Origin: Meloidogyne chitwoodi
Taxonomy: Eukaryota > Nematoda > Chromadorea > Rhabditida > Meloidogynidae
Direction: 5' to 3'
Assembly (NCBI GenBank): GCA_015183035.1
Contig: JACZZP010000003.1
Coordinates: forward strand, 1,116,001-1,180,000
Length of the DNA stretch: 64,000 bases
A program made the translations under genes and the position numbers. The notes beneath the pieces were generated by a model. It was not told the origin of the DNA, did not search any database, and saw only the letters and a list, made by a program, of their open reading frames with translations. Positions 24,601 through 38,102 of the stretch are shown here, piece by piece (position 1 is the stretch's first letter; every line of letters begins with the position of its first letter).

Positions 24601-27600
24601 AAATAAATAAATAAATACAACGATTTTAACCGAGTGATTTAAATATTAATTAATATTTAATTTAATTTTAAAATAAATTATAATTTACTTTTTTAATTAA
24701 AATCTTTTTTCCTTGTTTTATTGCTTTAAAAACTAAAAAATTATTTTTATTTAATTTAAACTTTTTAAAAATATATAATCTTATTACACTTTTATTTATT
24801 TAATTAATTAATTAAAAAAAAACAAATTTATTTATTAGCAAAACTATTCGTAAATTTAAAAAAAATTAAAAAATTAACACGAATGCATTTTCTGGTTGAG
24901 GAATTTAAGGGAAGAGAGTAAATAGTAGGTAGTACATTTAATTTATTTTCTTTATTTTAATTAATAAATGAGAAAAAAGAGAGAATTATTTTTTTTTAAT
25001 TTTCTAAAAAAATATTAGAGAAAAAATAGCAAATTTTACAAAGCAAAAAAAAATATTTAAAAATGACTGGGATGCATAAACCGAGGAGGAAGATTTTTAA
25101 AAAATAATGAGAAGATTTAAAATTAATTTGTATATTTCATTAAAGGATTACTATTTAATTAATTAAGTAAATTTTTATTTTATTTTTTAAAAATATTTTT
25201 TAATTCAAAAAAATCAAATTAATAAAATAAAATAAAAATAATTAATTAATTAATATATTATAAATTAATTAATTTTAAAAAAATATTAAAAACTAGTAGA
25301 GTAAACTTTTAATTAATTAATAAAAATAACACAACAAAAAATTATTTATTTTATTTTTTTAAAAAAAGCTGCTAATATTATAATATTGAGGTGCAATTCC
25401 ACCACAGAGTTTTTTTAACTAAAAATTAAAAAAAGTACAAATATAAAATATTTTTTATTAAAAATTATATTATTTAAAGAGTTTAGGAAAAGAAAATAAT
25501 ATATAATTAATTAATTAAGTAGTGTTTTTAAATATTAGGGCCCTAATATATTTATTTAGAAATTATTATAATTAGTGGTTTAATTAATTAATAAGAAAAT
25601 ATCGATCAATCCAAAATTTGCGGAAATCGTGACTCGTGCGCGAAAATAAAATTAAAAGAAAGAAAAAGTTGAATATTTAATTATTTAACCAATTAAAAAA
25701 GAAAAATACAATTTAATATTTTATTAAAATATTCAACTTAATATATAAATATAAATAATTATTTAAAAAAAGATAAAAATATTTTTTTAATTTTTTCTTA
25801 AAAAAACATTTATTTATTTATTTTTACTATTTTTCATTATTTATTTATTCCTTTTTAATGCTAGGATTTTTTTTAATTATAAATATATTATTTGTTCAAG
25901 CATTGTTAATTGTTTTTTTTGTTATTTTGGTTATTTATCGCCGAACAAATTGTAGCAAATTTTTATTTACACAATGAAAAAAGTAAAAAAAAGAATATTT
26001 TTTAAATTGTTTTTTGTGCTTAAAATTATTTTATAATTTTTTTAGTGGCCATCGACCACTGAATAATAAAATAAAAAATAAATAAAATGTAAAACTAGGT
26101 TAGGTATTATTATTATACAGCAAACGTTGATTGTCCTTTTTTTATTTAAAAAAATAAATAAATAAAAATATAATATTTCTTTAACCTAATATTTTTTATT
26201 TTCAAATAACCTTCATAGAGTGGTTAGTAACATAATTTTTTTTAATAATAATAATAAAAAGGACAGAAAACGTTCACCTGCAGCGCGCCGTCGTAAAAAT
26301 TGAGCAATTCGTCGACTCTTCACGATAACCGCCAATTTGATGACCGAGGAAAATTATTTTGGAAAATAAAAAAGAAGCATTATGTGTACCTATATAAACA
26401 ATTTTGGCACTTTTAGACCAAAAAATAAAAATAAAGTATTTACTTATAAAATTAAATAAAGAGGAAAGAAAGAAGATTATTTATTTTAATTTTTTAATAA
26501 AAATAAAAAAAAGAAGGAAGATTTTTTTATTTTTGTTTTACAAATCTAAAAAAATTAATTTTTATTTTAAAAACCTTCCCCTTAATTTTAATGCCATAAT
26601 ATATTTAAAAATAAAAAATAATTGAGGATTTTTAGTGTTCTAAAAAAATTAAAATAAAAAGCTAATTATTTTTAAGCAAGAAAATAATGAGGACTTTTTT
26701 TATTAAAAAATAAACAAATGCTAAAAATTAAATATTTAAAAAAATAAATGAATAGAAAATAAAAAAGATATTCTGAGTATATTTTTAATTTTAAGGTAGA
26801 GAAGAAATGAGTTAAAATAATTAATTAATTAATTAATTTAAATAATTGATTAGAAGAAGATTATAATAATATTTATATATTTTTAGGCATTTATTTTTTA
26901 GTAATTAATTATTAAATAAAAAATAGGCAGATTAATTTAAGTGTACGTCGCTCAACGTTTTTTGTGGTATAAATATATTTGTTAAAGATAATTAATTATT
27001 AAATAATTAAGTAAATATTTTCTAATATTTTTTAAAAATAAATAAATAATCTCTAACAAATAATAATTATTTTTAGACAAAAACTAATAAATATTTTTTT
27101 AAAAAATGAAGCTATTTTTCTATTTAAATATTCTTAAATAAATGAGAAAAGAAAGGTTATAATTATAATTTTTATTTTTTAAAAATTTCTAAATTTTTAT
27201 CAGTTATTTGGTGATGGTTGGTGGTAATGCACGAACAATTATAAATATTAATTAATTAAAAAAAACAAAAATAACAAATTTAAAAAGAAAATAGAGAGAT
27301 TTTTATTTTAATTAAAGAGAGGTTTTTTGTTTAATTTTATTGAGAAAAACAAAATTTAAAATTATTTTTAATAAAATTACAAAAATATAACAATTTTTTA
27401 ATTTTTTTTGTTTTGTTTTCTCAATAAAAAATAGAAAAATAATAATAAAATAAATAAATTTAAAAAAAAATGACTCGATGTCTGTCTTATTTTTGACAAA
27501 ATTTTAAAAAAATAAAATATCCTTAACATTTTTAATTATTTAAAATAATAATAATAAAATATTTTCCCACTCCTTTTCTCAAAAAAAAAATAAAAAATAA

Positions 27601-27640
27601 AATCTTTAAAAAAATATCCTCACAAACATTTGCTCGACTT
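24601..27640. other. AT-rich intergenic region between convergent genes
   Basis: The scramblase-like gene ends at 24600 and the long minus-strand gene ends at 27641, so transcripts converge here. It consists mainly of A/T runs. A short GC-richer island at about 26270-26350 (GCAGCGCGCCGTCG and neighbours) stands out, but has no ORF or clear hairpin. No transposon ends were found. Confidence 0.55.
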
Positions 27641-30600
27641 TTAATCTGTTCCATTTTTTTCTTTAATATTTTCATTCAAAGTTAAATTTTCCAATTCATT
27701 AAAATTATTACTAACATTACTTAACATTCTCTAAAAATAAAATAAAATATTAAATATTTTATTTTAATTAACCTTTCTCATTTTATCAAAATTTAATGAA
27801 GGACGTGGTGGTGATGACCCTCCATTTTTATTATTATTATTAGAATGTCTTCCTCGTTTATTAGCTAACATATAAGGTGGAGATTGACCTAAAATAGGAG
27901 CAACTTGTCCTCTTCTTCCATGAATTGTTGTTATTTGATGAAATGATGAAGAAGATATTCCCCCATTATTATCAACAGATTTTTGTTGATTAGAAGAAGA
28001 AGAAGAATATAAAATACGAACACGAGTACGACGAGCAGCTGTAAGAACTTGTCTATCATTATTTGAAGAATCAATATTATTTCCTTTTATTTTTTAAAAA
28101 TTAATTAATTTAAATTAAATAATTAATATTAACCATTTCCTAATAACATCATTGTATTATTAGCCATTAACATACTTCTTGTTCTACCAGCAATTGGTGT
28201 TTCTGAACGTTCTGGTTGTTGTTGTTGTTGAATTAAGAGTTGACAATTATTATCATTTAAAACATTCTGATCACCCCAACGACGTTTTTCACCTAATCCA
28301 AATGGAGAAATTGTACGTGATGCTAAAACAGAAGAACAATTATTATTTGTATTTGTTGTTGTATTAGTTTGTGAATTAGAATTACGTCTATTTCGTCTCA
28401 AAACACGACGAAATGCTCCTTGATGAATTGGCTGTTGTTGTTCCTTTATTTATTTTTAATTTAAATTATTATTTATTAAAAAAAACATTTTGTTCATTTT
28501 TTGCTACTCTATTTTCTTCTATGGCCATTTCCATTAAAGCAGCACCCTGTCCAGATGTTTTATGAGAGCCAATTGGTGTTGGAGTATCATCTGATAAAAT
28601 AATAGAAGAACCAAAAAGTTCAGATTGTCTTAATGCAGAAAAGTCAATAGGCAAAGGAAGTGTTCTATTATTTGTTATACAACAAGAAGAAGAAGAATTA
28701 AAATGTGCCGGAAATGCATCTTTGCTAAAATAAAAAAATATAAAAAAATATTTAAAAAATAATAATTTTTAGTCCCTTAAAGATATAAAAAGAAGAAAAT
28801 AAATGTACTTTTAAATATATTTAATAATAATATATTCGTCTTTTTAATCTCGTAAAACTCTTTTTTTCCCATTTTCATTAAATATTCAGAGTCCAATGTC
28901 ATCATTTGACATTGTAATTTTCAAAAATAAATAACAATGTTGCAGTCGGCATTTTTTCTTTTTTTTTTCATAATTTTTTGTCTCTTTCAATTTCTTTTAT
29001 GAGATAAACACATTCATTCCATTTATTTATTTATTTATTTTACCCCCAGGAGAGATATAGTAAAAAAAGAAAAATAAAAGAGACATTTCCCCTAACCATT
29101 AATAATAATCCTAGAAAAGAGCTACTACATATAACCACAGTTATATTGTCCAGGACAAAAAGTAAAAAATAAAAAGAGGAGAAAAAAGGATATTTTGTGC
29201 CACTAATTCTTTTGGTTGGTTGGCTTGGGTTTTTTTTTATTTTTTACTAGTTTTGAATTCGACCAAGTGTGAATTAATATTTATGTAAAAATGCCATAAA
29301 AGTAAGTAATATTTATAATTCTGAGAAAGAAATGGAAGGTAGAGAAGAGAAAAATAAAATTAAAAAATTAATTAATGTTGCCAATATATTTTAATAATAA
29401 TATTAAATAATATTATTATTTTTAATATTTAAAAACAAAAATAATAACTCTATTGGGAATTACAGACATATTTTATAACAAAATATTACCTTTGTATAGG
29501 AGTAGTCCCCCCAATTATTTCATCAATAATTTGTTGTTTCTTTTTTCCATTAATATTATCAAGTACTAATTCACTTCCACCCAATGCAGCTTCTAATAAA
29601 TCAACATTTCGAGAAGCATCATCTCTTTCAGCAGAATCACGTAAAACAATCCCTGATTCACAACCACAGCTATCCCAACTTAAATATTAAATTTATTTTA
29701 TTTTTAATTTCTCTCAATTATTTAATAATTTCCTTTCAATTTTACTATTGAAAAAAAGGAACAATATATTTTTAAATACAAATATATATTTAATAACCGG
29801 TTAATTGAAAAATATAAAAAAATATATAAAAATTAAAAAATAACAATTTTAAAGTAATTTTCTGACGGCAATTTTCAAAGAAGAGAAAATAAAAATTTAT
29901 AATATAATTTGACACTTTTTAAAATTAAAAATAAAAAAATCTTTTATTTATTTATTATATAAAGGTAAATAAATAAATATATTTTAATAATAATAAAACA
30001 AGTTTATTTTAAAATAATTGTCCAAATCTATTTTTTAAATAATAATAAAATATAATAATTATTATTTTATTTTTAAATAAATATTAATATTAATTACCCT
30101 TTATTTATTTAATTAAAAAACAAAAAATAACCAATTAATTCTACATTTAAAATTATTTATTTCTAAAAAATATTTATTTATTTTTATTAAAAAAAAGATT
30201 TGTATTTTTATTCATAAATTTTGAAAGAAAAAAATTATTCTAAAATCTCCAAAAATTGAGATTATTTTATTAAATTTAAAAAAATATTAAAAAAATTAAA
30301 AACATTTATTTATTTAGTTAAAAAGAATAATAATAATATCATAACCTACTCTTGTTCTCTAACACTCTTTTTAATAAATAAATGTAATCCTCTCTTACTT
30401 TTTTTCTTTTCTTTTTATGTTCTCTAACTTAAATTAACCAATAAGAAAAAATAAATGAATGCAGAAAAAGATATTTTTTAATAAAATAATTATTAATATT
30501 TTTTAAATTTTATAAATAAATAAAATAAATTAATTTATTTACATTCTGTTTATATAATTAAAATTAGTTTTAAAAAATAATTGGTAAATAAACAAAATAA

Positions 30601-33600
30601 AAAAAACTAAAACCGGTCTGACAAAACAATTTTCAATTTTTTGGATCAGTTCCAAACAACGAATAAATAAATAAAAAAGAATGTGTGAGAGAAATTATTC
30701 AAAAAAAAAGTAAAAAATGATTAGTTGGAAAATTGCCAGCCAATGATAAATATAAAAAGATATAAAAAAGAAATAATAAAAATTGAAAAAAAATTAATAA
30801 TTTTATCCAAAAATATATAAACTCTTTTTTTCTTTTAAATTTTTAAAATATTAACACTTTTCTGTTTTTAAAATAAATAAATTATTCTTTTTTTTTAAAT
30901 TTTTATAAAATTCTTTTTATTTTTTGTTTGTTTCAATGCTAAAAGAGAGAAGATAAGAAAATTGAAGTCTTTTTTTATTTGTTTGTTTGTTTGTTTGTAA
31001 GATTTACTTTTTTATTTTATTTGAAGTACTTTTAAATGAATAATAAAATAAAGTAGTAGAATATTAGTGTTATAATAAAAATAAAATATTATTTTAAATT
31101 AAAAAAACTTCCAAAGAAGATTCTGAAAAAGGAAAAGTTGAGAATATATATAAAGTCTTTAAAAATTACAAAAATTTAAATATAAAGAGAATAATTATAA
31201 TTTTAAAAAATTGAAGAAGCACAGCGTGTAAATAAATAAATAAATAAATAAAAGTAAGAAAAGAAAAGAAAAAAATATTTTGGAAATATGCCAAAAGGAT
31301 AAAAAAAGAGAAAAAAATTGGTAAATATAAATAAATAATAAAATAAAAAATAATATTGGATAGTTTAAAAAAATAATAATTATTTTTTAAACTTTACATT
31401 AAAAATAAATAAATAAAAAAGGAAGCCAAAATTATTAAAAATAAATAAATTAATTATTTTTATTTTTAAAACACCTGCTTACTAAAATATAATAACCTTT
31501 TTTTAATAAAAAATTCCAAATTTAATTAATGGTTATCAATCTTTTTTTTCTTTTTAATTTCTTTTAAATATATAATGATTTATTATATTTTTTTTAATAT
31601 TTTTTTGGCAAATTCCCAAATTATTTAAATTTAATTAAAAATAATATATTTTTTATTTTCTCTTATCATCTCTTTAATTATAACCAATAAACCCAAAAAA
31701 ACCTTTTAAAAATAAATTAAGCAAAAATATTAAAGAGAGACAAATAATAAACACTTAAAATACATACAAAATGAATAAATTATATTTTTGACTAAAAATA
31801 ATGGGAAAATTAACATTTTAAGTGAAAATGTAAGCAAACATTATTTTATTATTATTATTATATGTTTACTCTTATAAAATATATAAATGGTCATAAAATA
31901 TTAATTTAAAATATAAAATATATTTTAATTTAATTAATTATAAATCTTTTTTATTTTTTTTAATAAAATAATATAATTTATTAATTATTAAGCTATGAGA
32001 TATTTCCAAAATAAAATATTTACATCTTTTTTTCTTATAATTTTTTAATTCTCTTATTTTACTAACATTTTGTCACAGCTTATTAAATAAAGAAAAAAAG
32101 AAGAAAGAACGTGTGCGCGACTAATATAATTTTTATAATTTATTTTCCAACAATTACACAGCGTGAAAGAAAAAATAAAAATAATAAAAGCTTTCATTTT
32201 GATGGTTGAAAAGATATCTAAATTTAATTCTCAAAATTTTCTTCATCCTTTTTTAAAATAAATAGAAGAATTATTTTATGTGAATTAGAAGAATGAAGAA
32301 AAAGAAGAGAAAGACTACTACAACTAATATATACTATACTCTTCAGTATTATCATAAAGTTTTTAAAAATATTTTATTTTTATTTTATTTTTCTTTTCAA
32401 CTCTATTCTACCATTTATAAATATACAATTAATTCTTTAACAAATATTAAGAGTTTTTTTCTTCAAAATTTAATACTTTTTATTTCCTTCTTACCAATAT
32501 TTGTCTAATAATTTAAATTGGTTTATATATTAACAAAGATGCCGATTACTTAATGAGGCATATAAACATAAAAATTAAATATTTTAAAATTTAAATTTTA
32601 TTTAAAGAAAAAAAGATTTTACAACTTAAGATTTTCAGAAATTTTCAAAATTTTAAATTACTTTATTTATTATTATTATTTTCTTTAATTTTTTATTTTT
32701 TACTTTTTTTCTTTTAAAAAATATAAAAAAAGAGTGATTAATTGTATAAATATATTTACCTCTAAAAGGTGAATTTTAATGTAAATAAATAAATAAATAT
32801 ATTATTATTATAATAAACAGTCGGACTTTGACAAAAAAATCCGCAAAATATTTGCATGACAAAACATACACAAACACATAAATAATAAATAAATAAATAT
32901 TATATATATATATAAAGACAAGAAATTAAAAAAGAGTTTTGCCTTTTCTTGTGTTTGGCTTTAAACAAACAAAAATAGAACAAACAATCTTTTTTTCTTT
33001 AAAAAATAACACTTCCATTTGAGGGATTGGCCCACCAAACTAATATATATATAAGAAAATAAAGATATAAAGAGAAATAAATAAATAAATAAATAAATAG
33101 AGCCATTATGAGAAAAATAAACATTTACTCTTATAGATAAATAAATATATAAAAGTACACAAGTAATTTTAGAAGAAATATATTAATTTATTTATAACCT
33201 ATTTTTTAAAGTATAATCAAATAAAAATACTCAAAAGTAAAAAAGCTTTAGTCGGTAAATTTAATTTTACAAAAAATGTTTTTAAGCTTTTTTACTTCTC
33301 AAATTCCAGTTTTTTTAAGTCTTCCACTTTATTTCCTCATTTTTGGCTTTTTTAACGCTTTTTTCTCATTTTATATACTAATAGGATGAAATAAAAATAA
33401 ATATATATTTGTGAGAAAAATAAATAAAAATAAAATAAAAGTAAAAATGTGAAATATAACACCTAATAGCTAATATTACTTTTTTAAAATGTTATTTTAT
33501 TTTTAATTGTTTATTATTATAAGAATTGAAAGGAAATTAAATTAATAAATATATTTAATAAACACACCTGCTTGTTTCAATTTCACTAATAAGTGGAGGA

Positions 33601-36600
33601 GAACTTGTCAATGTTGGTGGACTTCGTCCAATAATACCTTCTTCAATAGCAGCACGAGAAGCATTTGAAACTAAAAATATTTAAATAATATATTTTTTTT
33701 AATTTAAATATTATATTAATTAAATATTATATTAATTTTATATAATTAAAATATCTTTTTTTTATTTATTTATTTATTTATTTCTCTTCTTTTTCCATTC
33801 AAAAAAACAATTATTTTTTTTAAATCGGCTCAAATTGACTGATTATTAATCTTTTAAAAATAACTCTTTTCTAATATTATTATTATTATTCACTTTTTAT
33901 TTTTTATTCACATATGACTTTTGTTCAGCGCATTATATGTGTGTGTGTGTGTGGTCTTCTTATATTCTCGTGATTAAAAGAAGAAAATAAGCAAAAAATA
34001 AATTTCCAAAATTATAATCTCTTTCAAAAATATATTTATTTTAAAATTTAAATTTATTTAAATTTTATTTCAAAATATATTAGACAAAAGAATAACAAAA
34101 AAAAAGAAACAATAAAATAATAGTTTTTATTTTTGCCCTTTTATTTTTCACAATGTTCCCCTTTTGTATTATTATTTGTCTATAAAATAAAATAAAATTT
34201 TGGTTTCTGCGCAAGAAATAAATTTATAAAAGAAAAATCCATCACCCAAAAGAAGATAAATATAATAAAGTAAAAATATAAAAAAATATCAAATTAATAT
34301 TTGTCACGGAAGAAATGTGGCCGACTATGTGGCGCTATATTATAATTCTCTAAAGAAACCTTTTTTATTATTCTTTGGCATTTTCTCTCTATTTTCTATT
34401 TACAATGCGCAAAGAATTTATGCAGGGTGGCCGTTTAGTTAATTTTAAGAAAAAATAAAAATAATAAATTTAGAAAAATAATATCTCTTTCTCTCTATTT
34501 TAACTGTGAATCAGTCTTTAAAAGGAAATTGAAAATTATATAAAAATTTACAAAAGAGAAAAAAGAAAAAAAAACCTGACAAACACAAAAGGACAATAAA
34601 TGAACAAAGAAATTATTTTTTTATTTAACAAAGTGCAGAATAAAATATTGGAATTTTTTGAATAATTTAAGATCACAATGTTTCTTTCTACTGTATTTTT
34701 AAATAAATTTAGATAATATTAAATTAAGAGTTTGTGTATTTTTAAAATTACCAAAGAGATATTAATTTAATTAAAATAGGCCGAAACTTTAGGACAGAAA
34801 GTTGCAGACCAAAGGACACAAACTTTTGGTCCAAAACTTTAATACAATGCTAGAAAATTGTTAAATAAATTATGTAACAATTTGCCCTTTGAAAAGGCAG
34901 ATAAACTAATTTTTGTAAACTTTTGTGTACGTCTTGAAGTTTAGATAACCTTTTATTTATATTTTAGTTAAATATAAACATTGTATTACTCAGATTTTAA
35001 AATAAACAAAATTTCCAATACTTTAAAGAAAAAAGAATATGTCAGTGCCAGAGTTTAACATTTGGCACTCCAAGGCACAGACACTGCCAAAATATAAAAT
35101 GAGGAAAAAAACTATTGAAATAAAAGGAAAAAAAGAAAAATTGTTGTTGAGAGTGAAATTAAGAGAGGAAAATAAAGGTTAAAAGAATTAGCTATATAAT
35201 AATAATGTTTATAATAAAAAGATGTGCAAAAAGATAAGGCTTTAAAAATAAACAAATATTTATTTTTTTCCTATTATTTAAATATTATTTTTTATATTAA
35301 ATATATTTTTATTTTTAATTCTAAAATTTAACCCTTGATATATATTATTTTTTTTCTTTTCCCAAGAGGAAAGAGAGAAGAGGTAAAAAGACAGCCAATA
35401 AATATATAACGCAACAACGAGAAAGAATAGGGCAAAAATAAAGATGGCTTATCGCCGTCAAGATCTTATTATTCTTTTTTTATTTTTTAATATTGTATGC
35501 ACTGAGCGAAAAATTAAAGCTGTTGCTTCTGCTAAGGAGAAAAAGAAAAAAAGAAATGTTTGTTTGATTATTGTTGGACACAGTAAAAGAGAAACCATCT
35601 GGAACTATTCAAGCGGAAATGAGCAAAAATAAATAGAAAGGAAAATAATTTAAAATATATAAAGAAATAACAAATAAGCACTGCATTAGAGAGATAAATG
35701 GAACCTTAAAATAATTTAAAAAATAATTTTAATAAAAAAACTCAACAACCATTAATAAATGTTAAAAGTATCAGAAAAATTTAAATAGAAAATACTAATT
35801 TTTTATAAAAATATTTTTTTAACAAATATAAAAACTAATATTAATAGCTAATAATATAATTGTTAGTTATGTGATATTATTTGGCAGTTAGTCAAGCGAC
35901 TGGAAGGACAAAACCCGTTGCGCCATTTTCACACACTCTCCCTATAATAAATAAATAAATAAAATGAATGTATGTACTACTTGTTTATTTATTTATTTAT
36001 TTATATTTCCTTTTCCCCCCTTTCTCTTTTTTCTAATTTTTCTTATCGCCAAAAATTCTGACCCATCTGTCTCCCCAATTTTTTTCATTCAACCCTCTCT
36101 CTTTCCTTCCAACAATTATACCAATAATTTGATTCTTTTTTTTTCATTTTTTTCTCTTTAAATCAAAATCTTTTATTTTCTCTCTCTCCTGATTTAAAAC
36201 TTTTTATTTTTTTATATTCAAGAGTTCTTTCTCTAAAATTTTACGGTATCAATTCTTTCCAGACTAAAAAAACTTCTTTTTTTCTCCGATAATCTCTACT
36301 AAGCAATCTTTTCAATCATTCGTTTTATTCAATTTTTGGCAAAAATCCAAAAAGCAAACAAAATTTAAAAAATAAATAAATAAAAAGTACAATATAAATA
36401 TAAATTAAAAATTAATCTATTAAAAATTCCAAAAAGTTAAGAAAAACCAAAGGAAAATAAAATATTTTTGGATTTTTTGCGTGCCTAAATGTACTTTAAA
36501 TATAAAAAAATATTATATTTTTTTTTGGTATTTGGCCAAAGAATAAAATTAAAAGGTAAAAACACCTGTCATTCTCTTGTTAAAAACAAAAAAGCTTAAA

Positions 36601-38102
36601 ATATATCTTAATTTGTGTCGTCAATTTATTTATATATTTTTAAGAATTAAAACAAACGTTCATTTTTTAATATATATTTTTGAGACAAAAATAGTAAAAT
36701 AAAATAAAAAGACAAAAATATTAAATAAAATAAGAATTTATTTTATTGCATTTCTCTTTAGTATTTTTTTTAATTTAAAGAAAATAATAAATAAGAGAAT
36801 TTTACACTTTAGATAAATTTTAGAGTATTAAATTTAAGAAAATAATTTTATTTAGAAGAGAAAAAAGATTTTTAAATGTTCTTTTAACTCTTAAAATTAC
36901 TACAAATCCTTAGAGTTTATAAAATATTTAATTTAATGGAAATGATATCATTATAATATTATTTAATTGTATTATAAATTAAAAATAATAATAAGTTTAT
37001 TTGTTTATAATTTTATATTTTTTTAATTTTCTACTAAATCTTCGCCTAATAGCTCTCTTTTAATTATAAAATTTCTTTACCCAAAAATAAGTAAAAGTAT
37101 TTACGCAATTTTCTTATTAAAAAAAAAAGAGGGTCTCATTCAGCTCCGATCTAATGATGATTGTTGTTGATAATAAAAATACGGCCAAAAACTTCCCCTT
37201 CCAATCCATTTTTATATTGTTAGCCTAAAAGAATTGAGATTGCGACCGGTTAGTATTGAGAAAGAAAAATAAGAAAATAAAAAGATGGATCAGCGGCAGG
37301 TGTAAAGGGAAAAAGAAGTGGAAATTTAGTATTTTATATTAGAAATTCAATGCGATCCTTACACTCTTCAAAAATCATCCAAATCGTAGTTAGAGAGAAA
37401 AGAGTCCCCAAATATACTACTTATGTGTGCACATTTTTCTGTAACCTATTTACCAATTTTATTCCACACCAAAGATGAATTAAAAAAAAAAGATGAAAAT
37501 TGAAGAACAAAAAGAGAAAAAAATGAATTTTAGTAAAAATATATATTTAAAATTTTTTTAACTCTCTCAAATTAAAAATAAATAAATAAACTTACGTGAA
37601 TCAAGCATTTCCAACTCTTCATCATCTTCTTCATCATCTGATGATTCAGTACCACTATCACAAAATGCCAAAGGACGATGTGGAGATCTTGCTAATATTG
37701 TTGTTGTTACACCTCCAAATTGATTATTTCCACCAAATGTAGATTGATTAGAGAATTTCTGTTGCTCATGTTGTTCTGAAACTGAGACGGCAGCTTCTAA
37801 TTGTGCTCGCCTTGCTCTCTTTTAAATAAATAGAAATAATTAATTAAAAATATTTTTTCTACCGTATTAGGAGGTGACGTAGAAATTGCCAAAGAAACAC
37901 TACTAGAATTTATAATGTCAACACCTTCACAACGTTCCTTCTCTGCTTTTTCATTTAGTCGAGCACTCCGACGAGTTGCTGCCACTTGTCCACTAGTTCC
38001 AGTGTCTCTAAGTGGCGGAGGTGAAAGTTGAGCAGGAGAACCGCCACCAGCACCATCTTGTAAAGTTTGGCGTTTGAATTTGTTAACAAGTCTACCGAGC
38101 AT
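27641..38102 (-). CDS. unrecognised Ser/Asn-rich, probably nuclear 567-aa protein with two very long introns
   Basis: Eight exons join in phase: 38102-37863, 37818-37596, 33670-33568, 29678-29490, 28724-28487, 28443-28134, 28083-27773, 27730-27641. Introns 2 and 3 are about 3.9 kb each, in a window where most introns are about 45 bp; intron 4 is 765 bp. The protein is hydrophilic with no signal or span. It has a basic N-terminus (Met-Leu-Gly-Arg-Leu-Val-Asn-Lys-Phe-Lys-Arg), an acidic run at about 135-150 (Ser-Ser-Asp-Asp-Glu-Glu-Asp-Asp), several Ser-Pro-Pro and Thr-Pro sites, an Arg-rich block (about 345-355, Arg-Arg-Val-Leu-Arg-Arg-Asn-Arg-Arg-Asn-Ser) and a Gly-Glu-Lys-Arg-Arg-Trp-Gly motif. 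These suggest a phosphorylated nuclear regulator. No family recognised. Long introns often hold enhancers of developmental genes. Confidence 0.7.
29679..33567 (-). other. 3.9-kb intron, no internal gene seen
   Basis: This is intron 3 of the minus-strand 567-aa gene. It is nearly all A/T-rich, with simple repeats such as TTTG units near 30980-31000 and TAAA runs near 31230. A short ORF at 32293-32508 is low-complexity Phe/Ile/Tyr and is not called. Confidence 0.6.
33671..37595 (-). other. 3.9-kb intron with a GC-richer island
   Basis: This is intron 2 of the same gene. It contains a GT dinucleotide run near 33940, an embedded repeat at about 34776-34945, and a more complex island at about 37135-37470 within 500 bp of exon 2 that could be regulatory. 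Short ORFs at 35444 and 35964 are low-complexity and not called. Confidence 0.55.
34776..34945. repeat. dispersed repeat related to the one at 43840-44034
   Basis: The core (TTGTTAAATAAATTATGTAA, then CCTTTGAAAAGG and ATAAACTAATTT) aligns with 43925-43980. The flanking arms contain GACCAAA and CAAACTTTTG-like sequences. It is probably a degraded copy of the same MITE family. It lies in intron 2 of the long minus-strand gene. Confidence 0.6.

Noticed and set aside
26270..26350. Possible microRNA or structural RNA in the GC-richer patch
   Set aside because: I could not find a stable self-complementary fold by eye, and there is no known motif.
35444..35632. Plus-strand ORF of 62 codons in the long intron
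   Set aside because: It has a brief hydrophobic start but then a low-complexity Lys run, no in-phase splice partners and lies antisense to an intron.
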